A DNA stretch of 64,000 nt from Halorarius halobius (GTDB taxonomy: Archaea > Halobacteriota > Halobacteria > Halobacteriales > Haloarculaceae), in the NCBI RefSeq assembly GCF_024298865.1, contig NZ_CP101161.1, positions 641,227 through 705,226 on the forward strand, written 5' to 3'. Shown here in pieces: positions 25,404 to 33,881 of the stretch. The stretch's first letter is position 1, and the number at the start of each line of letters is the position of its first letter. Below the pieces are notes generated by a model. That model searched no databases and was not told where the DNA came from. It saw nothing but the letters and a program-made list of their open reading frames with translations. A program made the translations under genes and the position numbers.

Positions 25404-25796
25404 TCAACAGCAGAACATGAACGGCTGCATCAGTGCGACGCGGTCGCCGTCCTCCAGTTCCGTGTCGAACCCGTCGAGCAGTTCGTTGAACTTCCCGTTG
25501 ACGAGGACGCGCGCGTACCGGCGGGTGCGGTCGCCCTCGGGGTTCGCCTCCCAGCGGCCCGGCGGGTCGCCCTCGTAGGGCGCCCACCCCTTCGTGTGCG
25601 TCTCGGCCTCGCTCGTCGCCATGAGGAGGTCCTCGCAGTCGTACTCCGCGAAGAACGCCTCGAGGAACTCCCGCAGGGTCGTCCCCTCGAACGTGAACTC
25701 GAACCGGTGGTCGCCGAGACGGTCACGGACCTTCCCCGTCGCCTTCACGTCGACAGTGGTCGTCGCCCGGGCGTCCGCGTCGGCAGTCGTGCTCAT
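25404..25796 (-). CDS. MoaD/ThiS-family beta-grasp protein ending in Cys-Cys
   Basis: A 130-residue beta-grasp protein: TVDVKATGKVRDRLGDHRFEFTFEGTTLREFLEAFF at the N-terminus, an insert (ATSEAETHTKGWAPYEGDPPGRW) and then RYARVLVNGKFNELLDGFDTELEDGDRVALMQPF at the C-terminus, the usual MoaD ending of N-G-x-x-x-x, D-G-D-x-V-x-x-x-P. MoaD, ThiS and SAMPs end in Gly-Gly, which E1 enzymes activate; here the chain ends Phe-Met-Phe-Cys-Cys. It thus cannot be adenylated in the normal way. Terminal cysteines could carry sulfur or metal. It is upstream of the cupin gene and divergent from the CGCGG gene, with the palindromic site midway between the two starts. Confidence 0.78.
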   Translation of the reverse strand: MSTTADADARATTTVDVKATGKVRDRLGDHRFEFTFEGTTLREFLEAFFAEYDCEDLLMATSEAETHTKGWAPYEGDPPGRWEANPEGDRTRRYARVLVNGKFNELLDGFDTELEDGDRVALMQPFMFCC

Positions 25797-25832
25797 ACGG
25801 GCGATAGGTGCGAGGCGGGGTTACGGTTGGCT

Positions 25833-25846
25833 CCGAACATGTTCGG
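25833..25846. promoter_or_regulatory. operator palindrome, site 1 (MoaD-like / CGCGG gene)
   Basis: CCGAACATGTTCGG, a perfect 14-bp palindrome in the middle of a divergent promoter: 36 bp from the start at 25796 and 37 bp from the start at 25884. It matches eight other sites in the 25.8-40.4 kb island and defines their consensus CCGAACRYGTTCGG. Confidence 0.75.
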
Positions 25847-25883
25847 GGTCGAACGGACGTGTCCGCGGCACCGACCTCCGGGT

Positions 25884-26174
25884 ATGGGAGTCTCCCACGA
25901 CGACGTCGAACCCGTGACCGACCGCGTCCACGAGGGGTCGTGGTCCGCGAACCTCGAGAAGCCGAAACACGCCGATGACCGCGAGCTGGTCGTCGCGCAG
26001 GCCGTCGACGCCGTCGACCACACCGCCGAGGGCACGCACGTCAACCTCGTCACGCACGCGACCCACGGCCACCCCGAGTCGTATCTCTACCCCGTGCTCG
26101 ACGAGTTGGACGTGGAGTACCGCTACGTCGAGCAGTGTGGCTGTGGCGGCCACGTCGTCCGCGTGTTCGTGTAG
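25884..26174 (+). CDS. CGCGG-family candidate rSAM-modified RiPP protein
   Basis: A 96-residue protein with a helical N-terminal half, a strand-loop T-H-A-T-H-G-H-P-E-S-Y-L-Y and the tail VEQCGCGGHVVRVFV, with Cys-Gly-Cys-Gly-Gly at residues 85-89. I recognise this as the haloarchaeal family described as CGCGG putative rSAM-modified RiPP, in which a radical SAM enzyme is thought to modify the Cys-Gly core; the modification has not to my knowledge been shown. A Cys-less paralogue (34479-34769) overlaps the rSAM gene 8.6 kb downstream. The start at 25884 is 37 bp from the operator palindrome. It converges with nirK. Confidence 0.8.
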   Translation: MGVSHDDVEPVTDRVHEGSWSANLEKPKHADDRELVVAQAVDAVDHTAEGTHVNLVTHATHGHPESYLYPVLDELDVEYRYVEQCGCGGHVVRVFV

Positions 26175-26265
26175 AGCGGTCGCTCGCTCTTCGCGTCCGG
26201 GGTCACGACAGTCGCCGTGAGCGCGCCGAAACGGAGGCCGCGACGGACAGCGGTGGTGGGCCGGG

Positions 26266-27366
26266 TCAGTAGATGGGCCCTTCCTCGTCGGCGGAGGCCG
26301 GCTTGTCCGGCGAGGGGTCGAACGTCTCGGGCACCTTCTCGCCTGTCACGTCTATCTCCGCGAGCATCCCCTTGCGGGCGACCCGCGAGAGTGCGTGGTC
26401 GACCAGTTTGATGCGCTCGGGGACGACCATGTCCATCTCCCCGACCATGCAGGAGCCCGGGGGCACCTTCATCGTCTGGACGTACTTCTCGGGGTCGCTC
26501 GCCAGCGCGCCGTCGCGGTAGGCGTTCGTCCAGACGTTGCCGATGGGGTGGAAGTTGCTGGAGAGGTTCGGCCCGCCGTCGACGAAGAACACCCGGACGC
26601 GCTCGCCCGTCTCGGCCTCCAGCGGCCCGTGGCGCGCGGCGGCCCACGCGTACTTCTCGCCGTTGAGGAGGACGTAGTTGGGGTCCTCCTTCGCCATCCG
26701 GGTCATGTCGAACCCGTGGTGGCCCTCGGAGCCGGCCTTGCTGTCGGTGTACACCTCGTGCTGGCCGAAGTAGAGCTCCCGGTCCACCTCGGGAAGCCCC
26801 TCTTTCGGCTCGACCAGCACCATCCCGAACATCCCGCTGGAGATGTGGTAATCGAGGTTCGGGACCGCACAGTGGTAGATGTACGCACCGGGGTAGCGGG
26901 CGGTGAACGCCTCGGCGTTCGACTCCCCGGGTGCCGCCATCGTGGCGACGCTCCCGCCACCCGTCCCGTAGATTGCGTGCATGTCGACGTTGTGCGGCAT
27001 CGCGTTGCCGTCGGCGTTCGTCAGGGTGAACTCGACGCGGTCACCCTGCCGGACCCGAATCATCGGGCCGGGCACCTGCCCGTCGAACGTCATGAAGTTG
27101 AACGTCACGCCGGGCTCTATCTCCGCTCGGACCTCCCGCGCGGTCAGTTCTATCTCGTGGGTCGTCGGTTCGTCCCGGTCGATGGGCGCGGGGAGGTCCG
27201 TCGGGTCCGCCGCCACCCGCTCGACCGGCTGTTTCGATTCACGGGACGCCTTCGGCGTCCGGGAGAGCGTCTCGGTCTCGTCGCCGTAGCCGGCGCTACA
27301 GCCGGCGACGGCCGCCGTCCCGCCGATGCCGAGTCCCTGGAGCATTCGCCGCCGTGTGGTTACCAT
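26266..27366 (-). CDS. nirK: copper-containing nitrite reductase NirK
   Basis: A 366-residue NirK, which reduces nitrite to nitric oxide in denitrification on the outer membrane face. The N-terminus is a Tat lipoprotein signal (TRRRMLQGLGIGG, then VAGCSAG). Type 1 and type 2 copper ligands are visible in the two cupredoxin domains: PHNVDMHA (His ligands and the active-site Asp), YHCAVPNLDYHISSGMFGM (His, Cys, His, Met) and SNFHPIGN in domain 2. Length is as expected. The gene is the only terminal reductase of nitrogen oxides in the window. A matching operator site lies 79 bp upstream of the ATG, farther than at the other genes, implying a leader of about 40 nt. Confidence 0.95.
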   Translation of the reverse strand: MVTTRRRMLQGLGIGGTAAVAGCSAGYGDETETLSRTPKASRESKQPVERVAADPTDLPAPIDRDEPTTHEIELTAREVRAEIEPGVTFNFMTFDGQVPGPMIRVRQGDRVEFTLTNADGNAMPHNVDMHAIYGTGGGSVATMAAPGESNAEAFTARYPGAYIYHCAVPNLDYHISSGMFGMVLVEPKEGLPEVDRELYFGQHEVYTDSKAGSEGHHGFDMTRMAKEDPNYVLLNGEKYAWAAARHGPLEAETGERVRVFFVDGGPNLSSNFHPIGNVWTNAYRDGALASDPEKYVQTMKVPPGSCMVGEMDMVVPERIKLVDHALSRVARKGMLAEIDVTGEKVPETFDPSPDKPASADEEGPIY

Positions 27367-27445
27367 GGGTCGTCACCTCACGTTCGTGGCTTGCCCGACG
27401 ACGACAATCAACCCGGACGCCGGTTCTCAGGCCCCGAGACGGCGC

Positions 27446-27459
27446 GGGAACACGTTCGG
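27446..27459. promoter_or_regulatory. operator palindrome, site 2 (nirK)
   Basis: GGGAACACGTTCGG, 12 of 14 positions matching the consensus, 79 bp upstream of the nirK start. A partial palindrome CACGTTCGTG also lies closer to the gene, at about 27373-27384. Confidence 0.65.
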
Positions 27460-27554
27460 GTCGATGACTTGAGTGGACGGGCGACGCCGCGGGTCGTGAC
27501 GGGTTGAGCACACTGACCGACGGGAACGACCCAGCGCGGGCCCCGAGCGCCCGG

Positions 27555-28505
27555 TCAGACGAACCGCCCGAGGTTGACGAGGAACACGGCGTACAGCACC
27601 AGAAGCGTCGCCCCTTCCCAGCGGGTGACGCGGCGGTCCTGCGTGATGAAGAAGTACAGTAGCGTGGCGAGTACCATCACCGGGAGCGCGTACGTGCGGA
27701 TGCTTGCGGCGACGGAAAGCGGACCGAACAGCGCCGGCACCCCCATCACGGCGAGGCTGTTGAAGATGTTCGAGCCGGTGAGGTTGCCGACGGCGAGTTC
27801 GGTGTCGCCCCGGTGGGCCGCCAGCGCGGTCACCGACAGTTCCGGCAGGGTCGTCCCCACCGAGAGGACAGTGACGGCGACGAGTTCCGTCCCGACGCCC
27901 GCCTGTGCCGCGATGGCGACGACGGCCGTGACGACGCCCTGTGCGGCGAGCACCACGACGCCCAGGCTGACGAGGAGCGCGATGTAGGTCCGGGGGCCCG
28001 CAGTCACCGGCGGCGCGGGCGTCGGCTCGTAGCCGACCGCCGCGAGTTCGTCCTTTTCCGAGATGGCGAAATGCAGGTAGACGGCGAGCGCCGCGAGCGC
28101 GAGCAGGCCCTCGACGGGCGCGAACGGCGAGTCCCAGACGGCCACGACCAGCAGGACCGCCGACGCCGCCAACAGCGGGAGGTCGACCCGCATCAGTTCG
28201 CGGTTCACCCGGAGGTCGCGGCCGACGACGGCCGCCACGCCGAGGATGAGCAGGACGTTGGCGAGGTTCGCGCCGACGACGTTGCCGACGACGATGCCCG
28301 GTACGCCCCGGACGGACGCCAGCGTCGCCGCGGTGAGTTCCGGCATGGAGGTGCCGGCACCGACCACGACGACGCCGACGACGAACGGCGAGAGGCCGAC
28401 CGAGAGGCCGACCCGCTCGGCGGCGTCGGTGAACCGGTCGGCCGCGAGCAACAGCGCCGCGAGTGCGACGACGAACAGAAGCCCGCTCCCGACGACGCTC
28501 GCCAT
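27555..28505 (-). CDS. sodium/calcium exchanger family antiporter (CaCA)
   Basis: A 316-residue membrane antiporter with about ten helices in two inverted halves. Each half has the alpha-repeat: GAGTSMPELTAATLASVRG with GNVVGANLANVLLILG, and SVGTTLPELSVTALAAHRGDTELAVGNLTGSNIFNSLAVMG. The acidic residues within them bind the cation, by analogy to YrbG/NCX_Mj. The loop between halves (AISEKDELAAVGYEPTPAPP) is short. A second CaCA gene lies at 50005-51027, with diverged alpha-repeats. It has no operator site, so it is likely a bystander in the denitrification island. Confidence 0.92.
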   Translation of the reverse strand: MASVVGSGLLFVVALAALLLAADRFTDAAERVGLSVGLSPFVVGVVVVGAGTSMPELTAATLASVRGVPGIVVGNVVGANLANVLLILGVAAVVGRDLRVNRELMRVDLPLLAASAVLLVVAVWDSPFAPVEGLLALAALAVYLHFAISEKDELAAVGYEPTPAPPVTAGPRTYIALLVSLGVVVLAAQGVVTAVVAIAAQAGVGTELVAVTVLSVGTTLPELSVTALAAHRGDTELAVGNLTGSNIFNSLAVMGVPALFGPLSVAASIRTYALPVMVLATLLYFFITQDRRVTRWEGATLLVLYAVFLVNLGRFV

Positions 28506-28547
28506 GGCGGCGATGCAACGGGCGGGGCGATAAGGCTCGGGGTCGTC

Positions 28548-29447
28548 TCAGGGGGGCTCGTAGTCGGGGCCGACGCGCACGTCGAGGGCCCGCCGCCGGT
28601 TGCGGAGCGTCAGATGCTCGTGCTCCGCGAGTTCGCCGTCCCGGGAGAACGTGATGGGCTCGTCGTCCGTCTCCCGGATACGGACCTCGCTGGCCCGGAA
28701 ATGGGTGACCGCCTCGGTGTTCTCGCCCAGCAGGCGGTCGACGACCGCCTCCGTGACCAGCCCCGAGGGCGGCATCTGCTCGACGACGGCCACGTCGAAC
28801 AGACCGTCCTCCATGTTCGCCTGCCCGCCGCCCTGGATGAACTCCCGGGCGTTGCCCACGAGGACGGTGATGGCCTCCCCTTCCCAGAACTCGTCGCCGT
28901 TCTCGCCTTCCGCCTCGACCGAGAGGTTCAGCCCGTCGAACTCCATCGCCTCCTGGACCCCGGTGACGACGAACGCGAAGGTGCCGAGGCTCCCCTTGAG
29001 GTCGCTCGAGGCGGCCGTCGACGCGTTCGCCGGGAGGCCGGCGATACAGGAGACGAGGAACGGCCGGTCGGCGGCAAACCCCACGTCGAGTGCCCGCACG
29101 TCGCTCCTGTCGGTCAGGTCGAGCGCGTGGTCGATGTCCCGGATGCCGATGTTGTTCGCCAGCAGGTTCGCCGTGCCCGCCGGAATCACCGACAGCGTCA
29201 CCGCATCGAGGTGGTCCTCCGCGGCGAGGCCACACAGCACCTCGTTGACGGTGCCGTCGCCGCCGGCGACCGCCACCTCGCGGACGTCCTCGCGGGCGGC
29301 CCGCTTCCCGAGTTCGACTCCGTCGCCGGCCCCCTCGGTTCGCCACACGGCGAACCCCTTCCCCCGCGCCTTCTGAGCGACGTACTCGGCGTGGTCGCCG
29401 GTGCCGCTCACGGGGTTGAGTATCAGCGTTCGGGAGCCGACCTGCAT
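28548..29447 (-). CDS. diacylglycerol kinase-family lipid kinase
   Basis: A 299-residue lipid kinase of the YegS/DagK catalytic family. The ATP-binding region reads LILNPVSGTGDHAEYV, then the invariant VAVAGGDGTVNEVLCGL, and the later PAGTANLLANNIGI; these three blocks are the family fingerprint. The C-terminal beta domain (DGLFDVAVVEQMPPSGL, ITFSRDGELAEHEHLTLR) is intact. It would phosphorylate a lipid alcohol, in archaea perhaps a dialkylglycerol or sphingosine-like substrate, which is not determinable here. The start is at 29447. It is divergent from the metal ATPase. Confidence 0.9.
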   Translation of the reverse strand: MQVGSRTLILNPVSGTGDHAEYVAQKARGKGFAVWRTEGAGDGVELGKRAAREDVREVAVAGGDGTVNEVLCGLAAEDHLDAVTLSVIPAGTANLLANNIGIRDIDHALDLTDRSDVRALDVGFAADRPFLVSCIAGLPANASTAASSDLKGSLGTFAFVVTGVQEAMEFDGLNLSVEAEGENGDEFWEGEAITVLVGNAREFIQGGGQANMEDGLFDVAVVEQMPPSGLVTEAVVDRLLGENTEAVTHFRASEVRIRETDDEPITFSRDGELAEHEHLTLRNRRRALDVRVGPDYEPP

Positions 29448-29671
29448 GTACGGGAGTCCGTGGTCGCTACACTTATCCCTACGGTTGTCGAGTCCGCCGA
29501 GCGACTGTGACCCACCGCGCCCTGATGCAGTGAGCCGCACGACGCCGGCGCGACCCGGTCGACGACGACCGCTGTTTAACAATCCAATCGGCTCGAATTG
29601 ATAATATATGTGTACGAAGAGGGGATGTATAGCAGTTGGATTAATACGTGGTGAGGGCTTCCCTCCGAGTA

Positions 29672-32203
29672 ATGAGCGACGACGCGACCGGCGACGGCAC
29701 GGCGCCAGCGGGCGAGCGGCTCCGGCTGTCCGTGCCCGAGATGGACTGTGCGTCGTGTGCCGGCAAGGTGGAGACGAGCGTGGCGAAGCTAGCGGGCGTC
29801 GTGTCCGTCGAACCACAGGCGACCACTGGGACGCTGGTGGTGACGTTCGACCCGGAAGCGACGAGCCGCGAGGCCGTCGTCGAGCGGGTCGAGGCGGCTG
29901 GCTACGAGGTCGTCGAGGGGACGACGCTGACGCTGTCGGTGCCGGAGATGGACTGCGCGTCGTGTGCCGGCAAGGTGGAGACCGCGCTCGCGGACGCCGC
30001 GGGCGTCACCGGCTACGAGACGCGCCCGACCCAGGGGAGCGTCGTCGTCGAGTTCGACCCCGACGTGACCGACGCCGACCGCGTGGTCGCGGCCGTCGAG
30101 GCGGCGGGCTACCCCGTCGCCGGCCGGGACGGCGAGCCGACCGCCGACCCGGGCGGTGAGTCCGTCTGGACGAGCACGCGGGCGGTCAAGACGTGGGCCA
30201 GCGGCGCGCTCGTGGCGATCGGGCTCGCGGTCGGCCTGCTGTCGGGCGGGCTGTTCGCGGGCCCGACCGTCGACCTGCTCGGGCGGGCGGTCCACCTCGC
30301 GGACCTGCTGTTCGTCGCCGCCGTCGCGGCCGGTGGGCAGGCCATCCTGCGGAACGGCTACTACTCGGCGCGCAACCGCAACCTCGACATCGACCTGCTG
30401 ATGAGCATCGCCATCCTCGGCGCGCTGACGGTCAGCGTCGGCTTCGGCGAGCGCCTCTACTTCGAGGCGGCGACGCTCGCCTTCCTGTTCTCGGTCGCCG
30501 AGTTGCTGGAGCGCAACTCGATGGACCGCGCCCGACAGTCGATGCGGGAACTGCTCGACCTCTCGCCGGAGGAGGCGACCGTCCGCCGGGACGGCGAGGA
30601 GCGGACGGTTCGGGTCGAGGACGTGCAGGTGGGCGAGACGGTGCTGGTCCGCCCCGGCGAGAAGGTGCCGCTCGACGGCGAGGTAACCGAGGGGACGAGC
30701 GCCGTCAACCAGGCGCCCGTCACCGGCGAGTCGGTGCCCGTCGACAAGACCACCGGCGACGAAGTGTACGCCGGCACCGTCAACGAGGAGGGGTATCTGG
30801 AGGTGCAGGTCACCGCGCCCGCCGGCGAGGACACCCTCTCGAAGGTCATCGACCTCGTGGAGGAGGCCCAGTCGAACAAGACCGACCGCGAGCAGTTCGT
30901 CGAGCGGTTCGCCGGCTACTACACGCCCGTCGTCGTCGGATTCGCGGTGCTCGTGACGCTAACGACCCCCGTCCTGCTCGGCGTGACGTGGACGACGGCC
31001 GTCGTCTACGGGCTGACGCTTCTGGTGCTGGCGTGCCCCTGTGCGTTCGTCATCTCGACGCCCGTCACCGTCGTCTCGGGCATCACCAGCGCCGCGAAGA
31101 ACGGCGTGCTCGTGAAGGGCGGGAACCACCTGGAGGCGATGGGCGAGGTGGACGTCGTCGCGTTCGACAAGACGGGGACGCTCACCCGCGGCGAACTGAC
31201 GGTGACGGACGTGGTGCCGCTCGGCGACAACACCGAAGCGGACGTGCTCCGGTGTGCCCGCGGGCTGGAAACCCGCTCTGAACACCCCATCGGCGAGGCC
31301 ATCGTCGAGGCGGCCGACGACCGCGACGTCGACGGCCCCACGGTCGAGGAGTTCGCGTCCATCACCGGCAAAGGAGTCGAGGCCGACCTCGCGGGCGAGA
31401 AACACTACGCCGGCAAGCCCGGCCTGTTCGAGGAGCTAGGGTTCGACCTCTCGCACGTCCACGCCGCGACCGACGGCGGCGTCGTCACCCGGACGAGCCG
31501 CCAGCTGTGCGAGCGGAACAACTGTCTCGACCTGTTGAACGAGACGGTACCCGAACTCCAGGCCGAGGGGAAGACGGTCGTGCTGGTCGGCACCGACGAG
31601 GTACTGGAGGGCGTGGTCGCCGTCGCCGACGAGGTGCGGCCGGAGGCGCGCGGCGCCATCGCCCGCCTGAAGGAGTTGGGCGTCGAGAAGACGGTGATGT
31701 TGACCGGCGACAACGAGCGCACGGCCCGCGCCGTCGCCGAGCAGGTCGGCGTCGACGAGGTCCACGCCGAACTGCTCCCCGAAGAGAAGACCGACCTGAT
31801 GGGGAAGCTGACCGCCGAGCACGACGTGGCGATGGTCGGCGACGGCATCAACGACGCGCCCGCGCTGGCGACGGCGACGGTGGGCGTGGCGATGGGGGCC
31901 GCGGGCACCGACACCGCCATCGAGACGGCCGACATCGCCCTGCTGTCGGACGACCTCTCGAAACTGCCGTATCTCTACGACCTCTCGCAGTCGGCCAACG
32001 GCGTCATCAGACAGAACGTCTGGGCGAGCCTCGCGGCGAAGGCGCTGCTGGCGGCGGGCGTCCCGTTCGGCCTCGTCCCCATCTGGGCGGCGGTGCTGGT
32101 CGGCGACGCCGGCATGACGACCGCGGTGACGGCGAACGCGATGCGGCTGTCGGGCGTGGAGGCCGACGGGCTGGACGCCGCCGAGCCGGACGCGTCTCAA
32201 TAG
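29672..32203 (+). CDS. heavy-metal P1B-type ATPase with two HMA domains (Zn/Cd/Pb or Cu exporter)
   Basis: An 843-residue metal-pumping ATPase. Two N-terminal heavy-metal-associated domains each have MDCASCAGKVE (residues about 24-32 and 93-101). Core motifs are complete: TGESVPVDK in the actuator, the CPC metal site in LACPCAFVIS, the phosphorylated Asp in AFDKTGTLTRGEL, the SEHP nucleotide motif and GDGINDAPAL. The NGVLVKGGNHLEAMGEVDVVAFDKTGTL segment is closer to Zn/Cd/Pb ATPases than to CopA, so I favour soft divalent metals, though copper is not excluded. The insert carries a Cys pair (LCERNNCLD) that may sense metal. The start ATG 29672 follows an AT-rich TTAATA. A small zinc-finger gene follows at 66 bp. 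Confidence 0.9.
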   Translation: MSDDATGDGTAPAGERLRLSVPEMDCASCAGKVETSVAKLAGVVSVEPQATTGTLVVTFDPEATSREAVVERVEAAGYEVVEGTTLTLSVPEMDCASCAGKVETALADAAGVTGYETRPTQGSVVVEFDPDVTDADRVVAAVEAAGYPVAGRDGEPTADPGGESVWTSTRAVKTWASGALVAIGLAVGLLSGGLFAGPTVDLLGRAVHLADLLFVAAVAAGGQAILRNGYYSARNRNLDIDLLMSIAILGALTVSVGFGERLYFEAATLAFLFSVAELLERNSMDRARQSMRELLDLSPEEATVRRDGEERTVRVEDVQVGETVLVRPGEKVPLDGEVTEGTSAVNQAPVTGESVPVDKTTGDEVYAGTVNEEGYLEVQVTAPAGEDTLSKVIDLVEEAQSNKTDREQFVERFAGYYTPVVVGFAVLVTLTTPVLLGVTWTTAVVYGLTLLVLACPCAFVISTPVTVVSGITSAAKNGVLVKGGNHLEAMGEVDVVAFDKTGTLTRGELTVTDVVPLGDNTEADVLRCARGLETRSEHPIGEAIVEAADDRDVDGPTVEEFASITGKGVEADLAGEKHYAGKPGLFEELGFDLSHVHAATDGGVVTRTSRQLCERNNCLDLLNETVPELQAEGKTVVLVGTDEVLEGVVAVADEVRPEARGAIARLKELGVEKTVMLTGDNERTARAVAEQVGVDEVHAELLPEEKTDLMGKLTAEHDVAMVGDGINDAPALATATVGVAMGAAGTDTAIETADIALLSDDLSKLPYLYDLSQSANGVIRQNVWASLAAKALLAAGVPFGLVPIWAAVLVGDAGMTTAVTANAMRLSGVEADGLDAAEPDASQ

Positions 32204-32269
32204 CCCACCTGACCCCTCACCTGCACACATACCAACGGCTTTTCCGCCCGGGCGCGGCCGACCGAGTGG

Positions 32270-32446
32270 ATGCCAGCGTTCACCTCCACCTGCCGGTGTT
32301 GCGGCGAGCGGCTGTTCACCGCGGACCTGGACGCCGCGTGGGACCACTTCATCGAACACAGCGAAGCGGGCCACGACGCGACGTTCCGGCGGACCGCCCG
32401 GACGCGGAGCCACGCAGTCGGGAGCGCGCCGCCTCACGCCGACTGA
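32270..32446 (+). CDS. small zinc-finger protein, 58 aa
   Basis: A 58-residue frame (MPAFTSTCRCCGERLFTADLDAAWDHFIEHSEAGHDATFRRTART) ending in TGA at 32444-32446. Cys8, Cys10, Cys11 and His27/His31 in C-R-C-C-G and H-F-I-E-H-S-E-A-G-H could form one C2H2-type zinc site. It follows the metal ATPase by 66 bp on the same strand and abuts the end of the convergent protease gene. Two similar micro-proteins with a C-x-C/H-x(3,4)-H arrangement lie elsewhere in the window (51122 and 56235). The function is unknown. Confidence 0.6.
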   Translation: MPAFTSTCRCCGERLFTADLDAAWDHFIEHSEAGHDATFRRTARTRSHAVGSAPPHAD

Positions 32447-33520
32447 TTACGACTCCGGCGGCGGGCGCTCGCCGAGTTCCAGCGGCACCGTCCGCTCGGT
32501 GCCGTCCCGCACCACCGTCAGCCGGACCGTCTGGCCGGGGCTGGTGTGGAGCGCGAGGTAGCTCCCGAGGTCCTCCGCGGTCAGGATGCGCACGTCGTCG
32601 ATGGCGACGACCACGTCGCCGCCGACCGGCACCTCGATGCCGTCGACGACCGCGGTCTCGTCGCTCCCCTCCAGCACGCCGGCGGCGGGCGTCCCCGGGA
32701 ACACCTCGGTCACGATGATGCCGACCGGCTCCGCGAGGCCGTTCGCCTCCGCGACCTCGGGTGTCACCGGCCGCAGACCGACGCCGACGTAGGAGTGGTC
32801 GTACTCGCCGTCGGCGATGAGCGCGGGCACGACCCGGCGGGTGAGCGGTGCGGAGATGCCGAACGCGACGTTGTCGCCGCCGCCGGAGTTGATGACCGCG
32901 ACCACCTCCCCCTCCAGCGAGACGAGCGGGCCGCCGGAGTTGCCGGGGTTGACGGCCGCGTCCGTCTGTACGGAGTCGGGGATACGAAACCCCGCGGGAC
33001 TGGGAATCGAGCGGTTGACGCCGCTGACGACGCCCGTCGTCAGCGACCCGGAGAGCCCGAACGGGTTGCCGATGGCGACCACCTCCTGTCCGACCACCGG
33101 GTCGGGCGACTGGAGCGGGAGCGGCGTCGCCGCATCCGGCCGGTCGTCGACGGCGACGGCCGCGAGGTCGCTGTACGCGTCGGTGCCGGCGACCGTCGCC
33201 GCGCGCCAGGTCCCGTCGCGGAACCGCACGTCCGCCGCCTCCGCGTCGCCGACGACGTGGGCGTTCGTCACGACGTGACCGTCGTCGAACACGAACGCGG
33301 TGCCGGCGCTGGCGTCGGTCTCTATCTGGACGACGCTGTCGATGACCTCGCGGTACACCTGCGTGAACACGCTCTCGGGAGCGGGTTCCTCCTGCTGGCT
33401 TCGCCCTTTCGGCTCCGACTGGGCGGGCGTGTAGCCGGCCGAACAGCCGGCCAGCCCCGCGGCCGCGGCGCTCGCGGACAACTGGAGGAAGCGACGCCGG
33501 TCGAGTGCTGGCGGGTCCAT
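32447..33520 (-). CDS. HtrA/DegP-like serine protease, Tat lipoprotein
   Basis: A 357-residue exported protease. A twin-arginine signal (RRRFLQLSASAAAAGLAGC) ends in a lipobox with Cys26. The trypsin-fold triad is complete: His88 (TNAHVV), Asp118 (YSDLAAV) and Ser195 (NPGNSGGPL). A single PDZ domain follows (about residues 245-345: VGVGLRPVTPEVAEANGL, then GIIVTEVFPGTPAA). The family degrades or refolds damaged extracellular proteins. The start at 33520 is 40 bp from the operator palindrome it shares with the divergent DUF2249 gene, so the protease may be co-regulated with denitrification, as quality control for exported enzymes such as NirK. Confidence 0.9.
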   Translation of the reverse strand: MDPPALDRRRFLQLSASAAAAGLAGCSAGYTPAQSEPKGRSQQEEPAPESVFTQVYREVIDSVVQIETDASAGTAFVFDDGHVVTNAHVVGDAEAADVRFRDGTWRAATVAGTDAYSDLAAVAVDDRPDAATPLPLQSPDPVVGQEVVAIGNPFGLSGSLTTGVVSGVNRSIPSPAGFRIPDSVQTDAAVNPGNSGGPLVSLEGEVVAVINSGGGDNVAFGISAPLTRRVVPALIADGEYDHSYVGVGLRPVTPEVAEANGLAEPVGIIVTEVFPGTPAAGVLEGSDETAVVDGIEVPVGGDVVVAIDDVRILTAEDLGSYLALHTSPGQTVRLTVVRDGTERTVPLELGERPPPES

Positions 33521-33560
33521 ACGCCACAGACGGGAGCCACGTACAACAGCCTTCGCCGCG

Positions 33561-33574
33561 GCGAACATCATCGG
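33561..33574. promoter_or_regulatory. operator palindrome, site 3 (HtrA-like / DUF2249-1)
   Basis: GCGAACATCATCGG matches the consensus at 11 of 14 positions (the weakest site) but at the expected distance: 40 bp from the HtrA-like start and 38 bp from the first DUF2249 start. Confidence 0.5.
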
Positions 33575-33612
33575 GGGAACCGTCATCGGGGTCGCCGGCC
33601 GACTGGACCCAC

Positions 33613-33831
33613 ATGTCACAGGACGTCCGGGAACTCGACGCCCGCGAGGTGGGCGGCGAACCGTTCGGGACCATCGAGGAGGCGCTTCAGTCGCTACCAG
33701 AGGACGGTCGCCTCGTCCTCGTCAACGGGTTCGAGCCGGAGCCGCTGTACGCCGTCCTCGACCGGCGGGGGTTCAGCTACGAGGCCGAACAGGTCGACGG
33801 CGAGTGGCGGGTCACCATCGAGCACGCGTAG
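33613..33831 (+). CDS. DUF2249 protein 1
   Basis: A 72-residue DUF2249 domain (ELDAREVGGEPFGTIEEALQSLPEDGRLVLVNGFEPEPLYAVLDRRGFSYEAE): the family pattern is D-x-R near the N-terminus, L-V-N-x-F/H-x-P-x-P-L-Y/F in the middle and a Gly-Phe-x-Y strand. DUF2249 proteins are often encoded with denitrification or heme genes and appear fused to Fe/hemerythrin domains; function unknown. This is the first of three in a row. The start at 33613 lies 38 bp from an operator palindrome. Its TAG stop is the first codon of the next palindrome. Confidence 0.85.
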   Translation: MSQDVRELDAREVGGEPFGTIEEALQSLPEDGRLVLVNGFEPEPLYAVLDRRGFSYEAEQVDGEWRVTIEHA

Positions 33832-33842
33832 AACGTGTTCGG
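33829..33842. promoter_or_regulatory. operator palindrome, site 4 (DUF2249-2)
   Basis: TAGAACGTGTTCGG (12 of 14 matching). It starts with the stop codon of DUF2249-1 and ends 39 bp before the ATG of DUF2249-2. Confidence 0.7.
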
Positions 33843-33881
33843 GGGAACGGCTACCCCGTCGCGGCGGCCACGGTCGGACGC

